Both the position numbers and the translations under genes were made by a program. Source: Pseudomonas sp. Ant30-3 (lineage in GTDB: Bacteria; Pseudomonadota; Gammaproteobacteria; Pseudomonadales; Pseudomonadaceae). From it: a stretch of 64,000 nt of DNA. The stretch is from positions 1 through 64,000 of the forward strand of contig NZ_JMCL01000026.1 of the NCBI RefSeq assembly GCF_000690905.1, in the 5' to 3' direction. The notes beneath the pieces were generated by a model. It was given only the letters and a program-made list of their open reading frames with translations, had not been told where the DNA came from and searched no databases. This document shows, in pieces, positions 1 to 12,111 of this stretch; within the stretch, counting starts at the first letter, position 1; the number at the start of each line of letters is the position of its first letter.

Positions 1-1
1 A

Positions 2-2541
<2,540 letters not shown>

Positions 2542-2554
2542 CGCGATTCCTGCC

Positions 2555-2584
2555 TGTGGGAGCGGGCTTGCTCGCGAAGAGGCC
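2555..2584. repeat. Single REP-like half-site
   Basis: One copy of the TGTGGGAGCGGGCTTGCTCG arm without a clear partner. It lies between the oxidase stop and the pqi operon. Confidence 0.6.
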
Positions 2585-2743
2585 ATACCAGCCGACGAAG
2601 ATGCTCAGTCACAAGCAGGCTTATTCGGGCACGGGATTTTTGCGACAGACTTGCATTCGTTTCAGCCTTTCCATTTGCTCTATCGTGAACCGCTTCTATA
2701 TTGTGGGGGTGCTCCGAATTTTCTGTCTCCTGGCGAGCGGCCT

Positions 2744-3340
2744 ATGGCTACGACTGACCAATTGATTATCTGCGAGCACTGCGACTGCGTGTACGAGAAG
2801 GTTACACTCGGCAAACATCAGAAAACCCTGTGCATCCGTTGCGGCGGCGTGCTTCAACGCTATAACGGCCTGACCGTGGAACAGCGCCTGGCGCTGGCCT
2901 ACACGGCGGCTGTGCTGTGGGCGTTTGCCAACTTCTACCCGGTCATGAGCATCAGCCTGAAAGGCCTGAAAAACAGCGCGACCCTGTGGGATTCGGTACT
3001 GGCACTGAGCCACGGCCCCATTACGTTCATCGCCATGGTGGCCGCGATTGCAATGATCGTCGCACCGATTATCCAGGTCATGCTGTTGATCTGGGTGTTG
3101 AGCTATGCACTTGCCGGTCAGCGCGCCCCCGGTTTCAGATTTTGCATGCGCTGGCTGGAAACCCTGAGGCCGTGGAGCATGCTCGAAGTGTGCCTGCTCG
3201 GCGCTATGGTCGCGGTGTTCAAACTGGCCGGAATGCTTGATGTACTGCCCGGCATCGGCCTGTTCGCTCTTGCGGTCCTCAGCCTGATGATGATCCGCAT
3301 CGCCGGTCGCGATATCCGTGAACTGTGGGACATCCTGTGA
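2744..3340 (+). CDS. pqiA: Paraquat-inducible protein A, first half (PqiA family)
   Basis: A 198-residue inner-membrane protein of the PqiA family. Two CxxC pairs (C10/C13 and C30/C33) form the short zinc-ribbon-like N-terminus. About four hydrophobic membrane segments follow (near residues 54-72, 94-120, 140-165 and 170-190). E. coli PqiA carries two such units in one protein of about 417 residues; here each unit is a separate gene. The ATG at 2744 was chosen over upstream in-frame starts because it places the CxxC motif close to the N-terminus as in relatives. The last bases overlap the next gene. Together with PqiB and PqiC it belongs to the Pqi envelope system, thought to move lipids between the inner and outer membranes. 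Confidence 0.88.
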   Translation: MATTDQLIICEHCDCVYEKVTLGKHQKTLCIRCGGVLQRYNGLTVEQRLALAYTAAVLWAFANFYPVMSISLKGLKNSATLWDSVLALSHGPITFIAMVAAIAMIVAPIIQVMLLIWVLSYALAGQRAPGFRFCMRWLETLRPWSMLEVCLLGAMVAVFKLAGMLDVLPGIGLFALAVLSLMMIRIAGRDIRELWDIL

Positions 3341-3999
3341 ACCAGCCGCCAATTGCCAGTGACCTTGACCTCTGCCTGTGTCACAGCTGCGGGCTCGCCT
3401 GTGACGTAAGCCTTGACCCGCATGAATGCGAACGCTGCGGTGCGCCCCTGCACCAGCGCAAGGCCAATTCGATGACGCGCACCTGGGCTTATCTGCTGGC
3501 AGCGCTGGTGTTCTACATCCCGGCCAACGTGCTGCCGGTGATGAACACCACCATGCTCGGCTCGGGTGCCGACAGTACGATCATGGGCGGCGTGCTGGAG
3601 TTCTGGCAGCACGGAGCGTGGGACATCGCCCTGATCATTTTCATTGCCAGTATCGCGGTCCCGGGCATCAAGTTCGGCGCGCTGACGATGCTGCTGGTTA
3701 CCGTGCAGCGCAACAGCTTGTGGGCGCGCAAAGAGCGCTCGAAACTCTACCGCTTCGTCGAGCTGATCGGCTACTGGTCGATGCTCGACGTCATCGTGGT
3801 GGCGTTGGTGGCAGCGCTGGTGAAGTTCCAGGCGCTGGGTGATATCGAACCGCGCCTCGGCATTCTGTTTTTCGGCCTGGTGGTAGTGTTCACCATGCTT
3901 GCGGCGATGAGTTTCGACCCACGCCTGATCTGGGATAACGACAATTCGCGGGGCAACCCGCAAAACGAGGAGGTCATGGATGAAGTCGCAAGTCACTGA
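3337..3999 (+). CDS. pqiA: Paraquat-inducible protein A, second half (PqiA family)
   Basis: A 220-residue membrane protein paralogous to its upstream neighbour, again with paired CxxC motifs (C15/C18 and C31/C34) before several hydrophobic segments starting near residue 53. The GTG at 3337 overlaps the previous stop as GTGA, which supports translational coupling; a GTG four codons earlier (3325) is also possible. It ends 20 bases inside pqiB. It corresponds to the C-terminal unit of E. coli PqiA. The role is support of the MCE protein PqiB in the inner membrane. Confidence 0.88.
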   Translation: MNQPPIASDLDLCLCHSCGLACDVSLDPHECERCGAPLHQRKANSMTRTWAYLLAALVFYIPANVLPVMNTTMLGSGADSTIMGGVLEFWQHGAWDIALIIFIASIAVPGIKFGALTMLLVTVQRNSLWARKERSKLYRFVELIGYWSMLDVIVVALVAALVKFQALGDIEPRLGILFFGLVVVFTMLAAMSFDPRLIWDNDNSRGNPQNEEVMDEVASH

Positions 4000-5635
4000 T
4001 GGGTCGCAGAGCCCCGGTCAGGCCCCCGTCAAGACGCGTCGGTTCAGCGTGTCGCTGGTGTGGATCGTGCCGATTGTCGCGGTACTTGTCGGCCTTTCGC
4101 TGGTGGTGCACAGCATGATGCAGGAAGGTCCGACCATCACTATTACGTTCAAGACCGGCAGTGGCCTGACCGCCAACAAGACCGAAGTGAAATACCGTAA
4201 CGTGGTGATTGGCCACGTCTCCGAAGTCGAGTTGAGCGATGACCAGAAGAGCGTCAACGCCACAATCAAACTGGACAAGCAGGCAGAAAGCTTCACCCGC
4301 GAGGACTCGCAGTTCTGGGTGGTGCGTCCGCGCATCGGTGCCGGTGGCGTGTCTGGCATCGATACATTGCTGTCCGGCGATTACATCGGCGCCGATATCG
4401 GCCAGTCGGAGACTAGGGCGAAAACCTTCAAAGGCCTGGAAAATCCGCCGCCCATCACCTACGGCGAACCGGGCAAACGGTTCACCCTGCACACCGAGGA
4501 CCTTGGCTCGCTGGACATCGGCTCCCCGGTCTATTACCGCAAGATTCCGGTCGGTCAGGTCGTGGCTTACGCACTCGATGCTGACGGCAAAGGGGTGAAT
4601 ATCGACGTGTTTATTCACGCCCCCAACGACGCGTACGTGACTGAAAACACCCGGTTCTGGAACGCCAGCGGTGTCGATGTCGACGTCGGCGCCAATGGCT
4701 TCGCAGTAAAGACCGAGTCGCTATCGTCGTTGCTGGTGGGTGGCATTGCCTTTCGTGCGCCGCAATACAGCCCCAATGACACCCCAGCGGTGGAAGACAA
4801 AATCTTCGAGCTGTTCGACGACCAGCAGGTCGCCCTCGCCCCGCCCAACGGCAAACCTCAGTACCTGAGCCTGCGCTTCGATCAGGCATTGCGCGGGCTG
4901 AAAGTCGATGCGCCGGTGGAGTTTCTGGGCATCGAGTTCGGTCGGGTCGTGTCAGTGAACCTGGACTTCGATCCGAAAAAACGTACTTTCCCTGTCAATG
5001 TCGGCATCGTCATCTACCCGCAGCGCCTAGGCCAGGCGCACGTCAAAATGCTCGAGGTCCTGAAACATGATCCTGATGATGAGGCTGCGGGGATTCGCCT
5101 GATCGGCACCTTTATCGAAAACGGTCTGCGAGCTCAGGCGCGCAGCGGCAACCTGCTGACCGGGCAGCTTTACATCGCCCTCGATTTTTACCCGAAAGCG
5201 CCGAAGGTCACGTTCGACGCGACTGCCCGTCCGGTCTCTATCCCGACCATACCGGGCAGCCTCGAGCAGCTGCAGGAAAAACTCGAAAGCATGGTCAACA
5301 AGATCAACAACCTGCCGGTAGAACGCATCGCCAGCAATCTCGACAGCAACCTGGTCGAGCTGCGCAAAGGGCTGACGCAATTCAACGCGAAAACCTTACC
5401 GAGCGTGCAATCAACCCTGGCGGATGTCAGCAAGACGCTGCAATCGGCCCAGTCGACTCTGGCCGAAGACTCACCACAGCGCGAGCAGCTGGGCCAGACC
5501 ATGGACGAGCTTGGACGGATGTCGCGCTCCTTGCGTGAACTCTCGGACTACCTGGGCCGGCACCCAGAGTCGCTGATTCGCGGCCGCCCCGACAATGCTG
5601 CGCCACTGGACTTGAAGGCGCCGCCACGCAATTGA
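3980..5635 (+). CDS. pqiB: MCE-domain envelope transport protein PqiB
   Basis: A 551-residue protein with one N-terminal membrane anchor (about 20-40, VWIVPIVAVLVGLSLVV) and a large periplasmic part. Three MCE repeats can be seen, beginning near residues 47 (TITFKTGSGL), 165 (TLHTEDLGSL) and 290 (LSLRFDQALRG), each followed by the VxYrxxxVGxV-type strand. A long helical C-terminus (about 420-535, rich in L, S, Q and E) fits the needle-like coiled coil known for PqiB. Length agrees with E. coli PqiB (546). The start at 3980 is backed by a GAGGAGG site inside the upstream gene. MCE proteins form hexameric channels that carry phospholipids across the periplasm. Confidence 0.92.
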   Translation: MKSQVTDGSQSPGQAPVKTRRFSVSLVWIVPIVAVLVGLSLVVHSMMQEGPTITITFKTGSGLTANKTEVKYRNVVIGHVSEVELSDDQKSVNATIKLDKQAESFTREDSQFWVVRPRIGAGGVSGIDTLLSGDYIGADIGQSETRAKTFKGLENPPPITYGEPGKRFTLHTEDLGSLDIGSPVYYRKIPVGQVVAYALDADGKGVNIDVFIHAPNDAYVTENTRFWNASGVDVDVGANGFAVKTESLSSLLVGGIAFRAPQYSPNDTPAVEDKIFELFDDQQVALAPPNGKPQYLSLRFDQALRGLKVDAPVEFLGIEFGRVVSVNLDFDPKKRTFPVNVGIVIYPQRLGQAHVKMLEVLKHDPDDEAAGIRLIGTFIENGLRAQARSGNLLTGQLYIALDFYPKAPKVTFDATARPVSIPTIPGSLEQLQEKLESMVNKINNLPVERIASNLDSNLVELRKGLTQFNAKTLPSVQSTLADVSKTLQSAQSTLAEDSPQREQLGQTMDELGRMSRSLRELSDYLGRHPESLIRGRPDNAAPLDLKAPPRN

Positions 5636-5651
5636 TCACAGGAGCAACACC

Positions 5652-6197
5652 ATGGCTTTATCACTGAAGATCACCTTGGTCACCGCATGCTTGCTGCTGG
5701 CGGCGTGCCGCAGTGACCCGATTCAGTTCCATACGTTAACGCCTGCGCAGCCTATGGCTGCTCGGGGCAACGCCGGGGAGATCCAGATCGAAGGGCTGAG
5801 CGTACCGCCCCAGGTCGACCGCCCACAGATTGTCATTCGCCAGGGCAACAGCAGCCTGGCGATTCTGGAAACCGAATGGTGGGCGGCGAGTCTGGTGGAT
5901 GAGTTGCGCAGCGCGTTGGTGGATCAACTGGGCAGTGGCGCTCAGCGCAAGGTGTCGGTGCGCCTGGATGTGCAGCGTTTTGACTCGATTCCGGGGCAAT
6001 ATGGCTTGATCGATGTCAAATGGCGCCTGCGCAATGGCGACGGCGAGTTGTTGACATGCCGAAGCACGTTGCAGACACCGTCCGGGCCCTCCGTCGATGA
6101 ACTGGTGGTAGCCCAGCAGACCAACGTCAAACGGCTTGCTGCATTGATCAATCGCGCAGCGGGCGGGAATCAGTCAGGGTGCCCGACGGACGCTTAG
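5652..6197 (+). CDS. pqiC: Outer-membrane lipoprotein PqiC
   Basis: A 181-residue lipoprotein. The lipobox is LLAAC with the acylated cysteine at position 19, followed by Arg rather than Asp, so outer-membrane sorting is expected. The rest fits the PqiC/YmbA (ABC-type transport auxiliary) family, with the typical VPPQVDRPQIV strand near residue 53 and EWWAASLVDELR near 77. It follows pqiB by 16 bases with a CACAGGAGCAAC ribosome site. PqiC anchors the PqiB needle at the outer membrane, completing the pqiA1-pqiA2-pqiB-pqiC operon. Confidence 0.9.
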   Translation: MALSLKITLVTACLLLAACRSDPIQFHTLTPAQPMAARGNAGEIQIEGLSVPPQVDRPQIVIRQGNSSLAILETEWWAASLVDELRSALVDQLGSGAQRKVSVRLDVQRFDSIPGQYGLIDVKWRLRNGDGELLTCRSTLQTPSGPSVDELVVAQQTNVKRLAALINRAAGGNQSGCPTDA

Positions 6198-6210
6198 CGT
6201 TATCGTTATA

Positions 6211-6409
6211 CGACCGCTGCGCGCCCGGACGCAGCCTTCGGCAGCTGCTACAAACCAGCATTCGCCGCAGATTCTGTAGCAGCTGGCGCAGCCTGCGTCG
6301 GGGCATGTCCGGGCTCAGCGGACGCAGCCTTCGGCAGCTGCTACAAACCAGCATCTGCCGCAGATTCTGTAGCAGCTGGCGCAGCCTGCGTCCGGGCGCG
6401 CAGCGGTCG
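6211..6409. repeat. Nested inverted repeat with two direct copies of a REP-like unit
   Basis: Outer arms CGACCGCTGCGCGCCCGGA (6211-6229) and its exact reverse complement (6391-6409) enclose two near-identical units of about 74 bases (6227-6300 and 6320-6393). Each unit reads GACGCAGCCTTCGGCAGCTG ... CAGCTGGCGCAGCCTGCGTC and is itself an imperfect palindrome. It fills the gap between pqiC and the convergent recombinase gene and may serve as a bidirectional terminator. The unit type differs from the GTGGGAGCGGG family elsewhere but recurs at 54694-54856. Confidence 0.85.
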
Positions 6410-6434
6410 TCTGCGGTGCATCGGCTCACCCCAT

Positions 6435-7373
6435 TCAAAGATCAAAACGATCCACGGCCCGCCGCCGCTCGTTGTCATCGCGTACATCGTAGTTGGCGGT
6501 GGTCTGGATGTTGCTGTGGTGCGCGAGTTTCTGCGCGATCGACAGGTCATGTTCTTCAATCACCCGGGTGATAAACGAACGGCGGAAATCGTGAGGCATG
6601 ATCTTCACCCCAACCTGCGCGCCGCGCTGCCGGGCAATGTAATAGATCGCGTGTTTGGTAATGCGCTCGCGGGTGATGTGACTGCCACGACGGATGCGAT
6701 TGAACAGGAATGGATCATCCGCCTCACTTTCCTTAAGCTGCGAGCGGCGCAGTTCCAGCCACGCATCAAGTTTGGCGAACGCCCAGGCCGGGGCGTACTT
6801 GATCAGCTCTTTATTGCCTTTGCCAGTGACGCGAAGACTGCGTTCGGTGAAATCGACCTGAGCGAGGTCGAGGTTCACCGATTCCGATTTGCGCATCCCC
6901 GACCCGTACAGAATCCCGATGATGGCCGCATCGCGCAGCCCCTGCGGCCGTGGGTCGGCCGCGCATACCGCCATCATTTCCTGGATCAACGAGCGGCGCA
7001 GGTTGCGCCCCTGCGACAGTCGCGTGCCGGCAATGGCTTTGACCGAACGCATTTTCAGCAAGTGATCCTGACTGATCAGGCTCATTCGCCACGCCTCATT
7101 CATCACCCCGCGCACTGCGTTGACGTACAGCGACGACGTGTTCGGCGCGTAACCATCGGCGCGCAATGCCGCGACCAGAGCAATCACATCCTCAGGCTGC
7201 AGCTGGTGCCATGGAATGTCATCGACGTTCATGTCTTCGAAGCCCAGACGATCGGCCGCATCCTGCAGCACGTAACGCATGGTCAACTGGCTGGACGGTG
7301 CCAGCCGCGCCAGGTACACGGACATTGGGTTGGTTTTGGCGGTATTTGAATCAACAGCAGGTAAGTCAATCAA
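6435..7373 (-). CDS. Tyrosine recombinase / site-specific integrase
   Basis: A 312-residue tyrosine recombinase. The catalytic set is complete: R161 in GSGMRKSE, K185 in VTGKGNKE, H261 and R264 in PHDFRRSF, H286 in AHHSNIQTT and nucleophile Y295. An N-terminal SAM-like core-binding domain covers about 15-115. The listed start is TTG at 7373; ATG at 7325 (residue 17) is an alternative and neither has a strong ribosome site. Length is close to XerC/XerD, but pseudomonad XerC and XerD lie in other contexts, so this is probably an extra recombinase. No excisionase, phage or transposon genes lie beside it and no attachment site is visible. It is convergent with pqiC across the nested repeat. Confidence 0.88.
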   Translation of the reverse strand: MIDLPAVDSNTAKTNPMSVYLARLAPSSQLTMRYVLQDAADRLGFEDMNVDDIPWHQLQPEDVIALVAALRADGYAPNTSSLYVNAVRGVMNEAWRMSLISQDHLLKMRSVKAIAGTRLSQGRNLRRSLIQEMMAVCAADPRPQGLRDAAIIGILYGSGMRKSESVNLDLAQVDFTERSLRVTGKGNKELIKYAPAWAFAKLDAWLELRRSQLKESEADDPFLFNRIRRGSHITRERITKHAIYYIARQRGAQVGVKIMPHDFRRSFITRVIEEHDLSIAQKLAHHSNIQTTANYDVRDDNERRRAVDRFDL

Positions 7374-7569
7374 AACGAAACAGCCTTGAATGGAAACAGA
7401 TCAATGAAAAACTAATAAGGTTAAACGTCCTACGTTTAAACAGAAAATTGCTGTAGGACTTCACGAAAAACTAACGCTCATGTACCGATGACCTGCGCGA
7501 CGTATAACCACGCAGTTCAATAGCTGACCAACCTGCCCACCCTGGCCGCGAAAGTCAAATCTCCTGCGC

Positions 7570-8535
7570 CTATACCGGCACTTTCAAATCAACGGCCAAG
7601 GCCCGTGCAAATGCCTTGACCAAAGGACTGCGCACCGTGTTGTGACGCAGGATCAGATTGAAAGGGGTGTCGATATGAATCGACTCCGCAAGCACTGCTC
7701 GCATCTGCCCTTGGCTGACCAGACTGGCCGCGTAATGCCGGGGTAGAAAACCCACGAAACGTCCGGTCAGGATCAACAAGGCAACCGCTTCAACCTGCGT
7801 TGCCGAGGCGGAATAGCCGTCGTACCGGGCGAAGTTCAGCTTGTCGCGATGGATCGCGTAGCGGTGATTGATGCACTCGTATTCCTTGAGCACATCGCTG
7901 CTCAGTTCTGCGTCTGAAACGCCAAACAAAGGGTGGCCGAAGGCGCAATAGACTTCCGAGCGTTCCTCATATAAAGCGTAGTAATCGAACTCTTCCCGAC
8001 GTTGATACACCGGGACTATGCCTGCAACTAAACGGCCCTCAACCACGCCACGCTCAACTTCATCGAGTTGCGACGCATGAAGTTGAAACCTTACTTTCGG
8101 CGCCTGGTCATTCAACGTTCTCAACGCAGCAACTAACGGAGAGTTCGAGTCAGAAATAGTATTGTCGATTACCCCGACGCCAAGGTCGCCAACAAGTTCG
8201 TTCTGTGCAGAACTAAGCCGGTCGCGAAAGTTGTCGACCGAAGCAAAAAGATCGATGGAAGCCTGGTACACCAGACTGCCTTCCTCGGTCAGATGAAAGC
8301 CTTCCCTTCCCCGCGTACACAAACGCATGCCGATACGAATTTCGAGGTCGGATATCTGTTTGCTGATGGCTGCCAGTCCCACGTTCAGCTCGTTTTGCGC
8401 AGCGCTGAAGCCGCCCGCCTCGACCACTGCCTTGAACACTTTGAGCAACTTGAAATCCAGACCGCTCAAGGCCAGAGGTGCTCGATGCGACGTTTTCGGC
8501 GGCGGGTTTCCGGAATTGGAAAGTGGGGTTTCCAT
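7570..8535 (-). CDS. LysR-family transcriptional regulator
   Basis: A 321-residue LysR regulator. The winged helix-turn-helix lies at about residues 27-86 (LDFKLLKVFKAVVEAGGFSAAQNELNV..., then ISKQISDLEIRIG), after an unusually long proline-rich leader of about 25 residues. The effector-binding domain fills the rest. It is divergent from the ArgH-like operon across 295 bases, the classical LysR arrangement, so it most likely controls that operon in response to its substrate or a product. The ligand cannot be read from the sequence. Confidence 0.9.
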   Translation of the reverse strand: METPLSNSGNPPPKTSHRAPLALSGLDFKLLKVFKAVVEAGGFSAAQNELNVGLAAISKQISDLEIRIGMRLCTRGREGFHLTEEGSLVYQASIDLFASVDNFRDRLSSAQNELVGDLGVGVIDNTISDSNSPLVAALRTLNDQAPKVRFQLHASQLDEVERGVVEGRLVAGIVPVYQRREEFDYYALYEERSEVYCAFGHPLFGVSDAELSSDVLKEYECINHRYAIHRDKLNFARYDGYSASATQVEAVALLILTGRFVGFLPRHYAASLVSQGQMRAVLAESIHIDTPFNLILRHNTVRSPLVKAFARALAVDLKVPV

Positions 8536-8830
8536 AATGCTTATTTACCTCTGGCGCCCTATTCAACACTCTGTGTCCAACAACAAAAACAGTGCTGGTA
8601 AATAATAATGAACACAGAAAACCAGGCTTGGCAACCGCTAATAATCTCCGTACTTGAGTGCCAACTCGCTGATTCCGAACTACTAAAAGCTGACATTCCG
8701 ATCATCGCTCGCTCTGTCGCAACTGCCCCTTCGAAAACTGCTTGAGCGCCACGCCGCCGAAACTGTTTGGCTCGTGTCAGCGCCCTTGCATTCTGGTTTC
8801 AGTTCGTTCTACCGACGAGGAAAAATAACA

Positions 8831-10258
8831 ATGTCCCAAACTACCGACCGTCTCTGGGGTGCCCGCTTCAAGAGCGGCCCGTCCGCCGCCCTGGCAAACC
8901 TGTCGCGTTGCCCCGAACGTTATTTCCGCCTGACGCCTTACGACCTCGCCGGCTCCAGAGCGCATGCCCGTGAACTGCAACGTGCCGGGCTGTTGAGCGA
9001 GCAGGAAACCCTGACCATGCTCGACGCACTGGCGCGCATTGGCGACGACTTCCGGGCCGGCACCATTGCTCCGACGCTGGACGACGAAGACGTTCACACG
9101 TTCATCGAACGCCTGCTGACCGAGCGCCTTGGCCCGTTGGGCGGCAAACTGCGCGCCGGGCGTTCGCGCAACGACCAGACCGCCAACGACCTGCGCCTGT
9201 TTTTGCGTGATCACGTACGCACGCTGACGGTGGAAGTGCTGGCCTTGCAACAGGCGCTGGTGGGTCAGGCAGAACAACACATTGAGAGCATCTGCCCAGG
9301 TTTCACCCACTTGCAGCAGGCACAACCGATCGTCTTCGCTCATCATCTGCTGGCTCACGCGCAATCGATGCTGCGCGACGTACAACGCCTGATCGATTGG
9401 GATGTGCGCAGCTCGTTGTCGCCCCTTGGCGCGGCGGCTATGGCCGGTTCTGCCATTGCTCGGTTACCGCAGCAGTCGGCAAAAGAGATGGGGTACAGCG
9501 GCGTGTGCGAAAACTCGATCGATGCGGTCGCCAGCCGCGATCACGTGGCCGAGTTCCTGTTTATCGCCAGCATGCTGGGCATCAACATTTCCCGCCTCGC
9601 GGAAGAGTTCTGCTTGTGGTCATCACGGCAATTTCGCTGGGTCGCGCTGGACGATGCCTACGCGACGGGCAGCTCGATCATGCCGCAAAAGAAAAACCCT
9701 GATATCGCCGAGCTGGCGCGTGGCAAGGCTGGTCGCTTGATTGGCAACCTGACCGGGCTGCTGTCGACGTTGAAATCCCTGCCGCTGTCGTATAACCGCG
9801 ACCTGAGCGAAGACAAGCACGGCGTACTCGACAGCGTTGACACGCTTTTGCTGGTGTTGCCGGCGATGGCCGGGATGGTCGCGACCATGAAGGTGAACGT
9901 CGAAGAACTGCGCCGTCAGGCACCGCTCGGTTTTACCCTGGCCACCGAAGTCGCTGACTGGCTGGCGGTGCGCGGCGTGCCGTTCAAGGAAGCTCACGAA
10001 ATCACCGGTGCATTGGTCCAGGCCTGTGAGAAACATGACCTCGAATTGTGGGAAGCATCGCCGGCCTTGTTGGCCGAGATCGATCCGCGCCTGACCGCTG
10101 ACGTGCGCGACAGCCTGACGCTGGAAGCCGCCATCGCTGCTCGTAGTGGTTGGGGCGGCACCGCGCCGGAGCGGGTCCGCGAGCAGATCGGCCGGTTGAA
10201 AACTGCGCTCGCGACACAGCAAGCGTGGACCGAGGACTATCAGGGATTCCGGCTTTAA
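8831..10258 (+). CDS. Argininosuccinate lyase-like enzyme (fumarase/aspartase superfamily)
   Basis: A 475-residue member of the ArgH branch. The superfamily signature GSSIMPQKKNPD is present, with the catalytic serine in its flexible loop, along with GRSRNDQ near residue 114 and the catalytic histidine block FTHLQQAQP near 158. Wording such as HHLLAHA, ASRDHVAEF and IAELARGKAGRLIG is, from memory, closer to actinobacterial ArgH than to the housekeeping proteobacterial enzyme. The start at 8831 was chosen for the MSQTTDRLWGARF N-terminus and the GACGAGGA site upstream. It heads an operon with an amino-acid ABC importer rather than arginine genes. It probably cleaves an imported amino-acid or amidine adduct to fumarate plus an amine: argininosuccinate itself, or an EDDS-like aminopolycarboxylate. 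The substrate is unproven. Confidence 0.82.
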   Translation: MSQTTDRLWGARFKSGPSAALANLSRCPERYFRLTPYDLAGSRAHARELQRAGLLSEQETLTMLDALARIGDDFRAGTIAPTLDDEDVHTFIERLLTERLGPLGGKLRAGRSRNDQTANDLRLFLRDHVRTLTVEVLALQQALVGQAEQHIESICPGFTHLQQAQPIVFAHHLLAHAQSMLRDVQRLIDWDVRSSLSPLGAAAMAGSAIARLPQQSAKEMGYSGVCENSIDAVASRDHVAEFLFIASMLGINISRLAEEFCLWSSRQFRWVALDDAYATGSSIMPQKKNPDIAELARGKAGRLIGNLTGLLSTLKSLPLSYNRDLSEDKHGVLDSVDTLLLVLPAMAGMVATMKVNVEELRRQAPLGFTLATEVADWLAVRGVPFKEAHEITGALVQACEKHDLELWEASPALLAEIDPRLTADVRDSLTLEAAIAARSGWGGTAPERVREQIGRLKTALATQQAWTEDYQGFRL

Positions 10259-10274
10259 GGGAGAACACAAAACT

Positions 10275-10362
10275 TGTGGGAGCGGGCTTGCTCGCGATTG
10301 CGGTATCACATTCAACACTCATGTTGCTGATCCGCCCCCATCGCGAGCACGCCCGCTCCCAT
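10275..10362. repeat. REP/BIME-type inverted repeat
   Basis: Facing TGTGGGAGCGGGCTTGCTCG and CGAGCACGCCCGCTCCCATA arms sit between the lyase and the permease gene, inside the presumed operon. It could lower expression of the transporter genes relative to the lyase or stabilise a processed end. Confidence 0.75.
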
Positions 10363-10406
10363 AGAGATTTTGGTTGATTTGAAAGAACAGTTTACGGAGC
10401 ACAACA

Positions 10407-11285
10407 ATGAGCCAGACTCAGGCAGAACGACTCCAGGCGGAGCGTAAACTGGCGGAAAACCAGTTTGATATTACCCAGTACGACCACGTGCCCAGGCGCT
10501 ATTACGGGCGGATTTTTTTCGCCACGGTCATCGTCATTGCGATAGTCGGCCTCGTAAGAGCGTTCGCCGAAGGCAAGATCGAATGGTCTTACATCGGGCA
10601 GTTCCTCACCTCCCAGGCGATCATGTGGGGCCTGCTCAATACCATCGTCATGGCGGTGCTGGCGATGGCGCTCGGCATCGTCTTCGGCGTGATCACAGCG
10701 ATCATGCGCATGTCGGCCAACCCGATCCTGCGCTATGTGGCGATCACCTACACCTGGCTGTTTCGCGGTACGCCGCTGATTCTGCAGCTGCTGCTGTGGT
10801 TCAACCTGGCGCTGATCTTTCCCACTATCGGCATCCCCGGCGTGTTCGAGATGGACACGGTCAGCCTGATGACACCGTTCGTGGCCGCCCTGCTCGGTTT
10901 GAGCATCAACCAAGGCGCCTACACCGCTGAAGTGGTGCGCGCCGGCCTGCTGTCCGTTGATACCGGACAATACGAAGCGGCCAAGTCGATTGGCATGCCG
11001 CGCCTGCAAGCGCTGCGCCGGATCATCCTGCCGCAGGCCATGCGAGTCATCATTCCGCCGGTCGGCAACGAATTCATTGGCATGGTCAAAATGACCTCGC
11101 TGGCGAGCGTGATCCAGTACTCGGAGCTGCTCTACAACGCCCAGAATATCTACTACGCCAACGCCCGCGTGATGGAGCTGCTGATCGTCGCCGGCATCTG
11201 GTACCTGGCCACCGTCACCGTGCTGTCCTTTGGTCAGAGTCGTCTCGAGCGTCGCTTCGCTCGCGGCGCCGGCAAACGTTCTTGA
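10407..11285 (+). CDS. Polar amino acid ABC transporter permease
   Basis: A 292-residue inner-membrane permease of the HisM/GlnP (HisMQ) family. An N-terminal hydrophilic extension of about 35 residues precedes several hydrophobic helices. The EAA loop that docks to the ATPase reads [23 protein letters not shown] near residues 189-211. There is only one permease gene, so a homodimer is expected. It is 10 bases upstream of the ATPase gene. It serves the importer linked to the ArgH-like lyase. Confidence 0.92.
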   Translation: MSQTQAERLQAERKLAENQFDITQYDHVPRRYYGRIFFATVIVIAIVGLVRAFAEGKIEWSYIGQFLTSQAIMWGLLNTIVMAVLAMALGIVFGVITAIMRMSANPILRYVAITYTWLFRGTPLILQLLLWFNLALIFPTIGIPGVFEMDTVSLMTPFVAALLGLSINQGAYTAEVVRAGLLSVDTGQYEAAKSIGMPRLQALRRIILPQAMRVIIPPVGNEFIGMVKMTSLASVIQYSELLYNAQNIYYANARVMELLIVAGIWYLATVTVLSFGQSRLERRFARGAGKRS

Positions 11286-11295
11286 GGATTTGATC

Positions 11296-12060
11296 ATGAG
11301 AAGCATCGTCAAGGCCGTGAGCCTGAACAAATATTACGACCAGTTCCACGCGCTCAAGGACGTCAATATTGAAGTCGAGCAAGGCGAAGTACTGTGCATC
11401 ATCGGCCCCTCCGGCTCCGGTAAAAGCACCTTGCTGCGCTGCGTGAATCAGCTGGAAAAGATAGACAAGGGCGGCCTCTGGGTCGACGGCGAACTGGTGG
11501 GTTACCGCATCGCCGGCAACAAGCTTCACGAACTCAACGAATCGCAAATCGCCCGGCAGCGTCTGGCCACCGGCATGGTTTTTCAGCGCTTCAATCTGTT
11601 CCCGCACATGACCGTATTGCAGAACATCACCGAAGGCCCGTGCCAGGTGCTTAAGCGCGCGCCAAAAGAAGCACTTGAAGAAGCCGTGGAACTGCTCGCC
11701 CGAGTCGGCCTGGCGGACAAGCGCAACAGTTACCCGATCGAGTTGTCAGGCGGGCAGCAGCAACGTGTGGCAATTGCCCGGGCGCTGGCCATGCGCCCCA
11801 AGCTGATGTTGTTCGATGAGCCCACCTCGGCACTCGACCCGGAACTGGTCGGTGAAGTGCTGTCGGTCATGCGCGATCTGGCGCAATCGGGCATGACCAT
11901 GATCGTCGTCACCCATGAACTGGGCTTCGCTCGCGAGGTATCCAACCGCATGGTGTTCATGGACGGCGGGCAGATAGTGGAGGCAGGAAGCCCCGAAGAA
12001 ATACTGCTGAGTCCGCAAAACCCGCGCACCCAAAGCTTCATTTCTGCCGTTCGAACCTAG
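11296..12060 (+). CDS. Polar amino acid ABC transporter ATP-binding protein
   Basis: A 254-residue ABC ATPase of the GlnQ/HisP type. Walker A is GPSGSGKST at residues 37-45, the signature LSGGQQQR begins at 150, and Walker B LMLFDEP spans 170-176 with the catalytic glutamate E175. The H-loop histidine is in VVTHELGFA. The ATG at 11296 follows TTGAGGATTTGATC with a usable ribosome site; an upstream in-frame extension would overlap the permease gene and lacks family similarity. It energises import of the operon's amino-acid-like substrate. Confidence 0.95.
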   Translation: MRSIVKAVSLNKYYDQFHALKDVNIEVEQGEVLCIIGPSGSGKSTLLRCVNQLEKIDKGGLWVDGELVGYRIAGNKLHELNESQIARQRLATGMVFQRFNLFPHMTVLQNITEGPCQVLKRAPKEALEEAVELLARVGLADKRNSYPIELSGGQQQRVAIARALAMRPKLMLFDEPTSALDPELVGEVLSVMRDLAQSGMTMIVVTHELGFAREVSNRMVFMDGGQIVEAGSPEEILLSPQNPRTQSFISAVRT

Positions 12061-12111
12061 GCCCGACTCGACAACCCGAGCCGACCTCATAACTCACATA
12101 AGAGAACGACC

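Noticed and set aside
6179..6571. A 130-residue frame with two repeats of LRQLLQTSI.
   Set aside because: The protein repeat is simply the translated REP-like units at 6227-6393.
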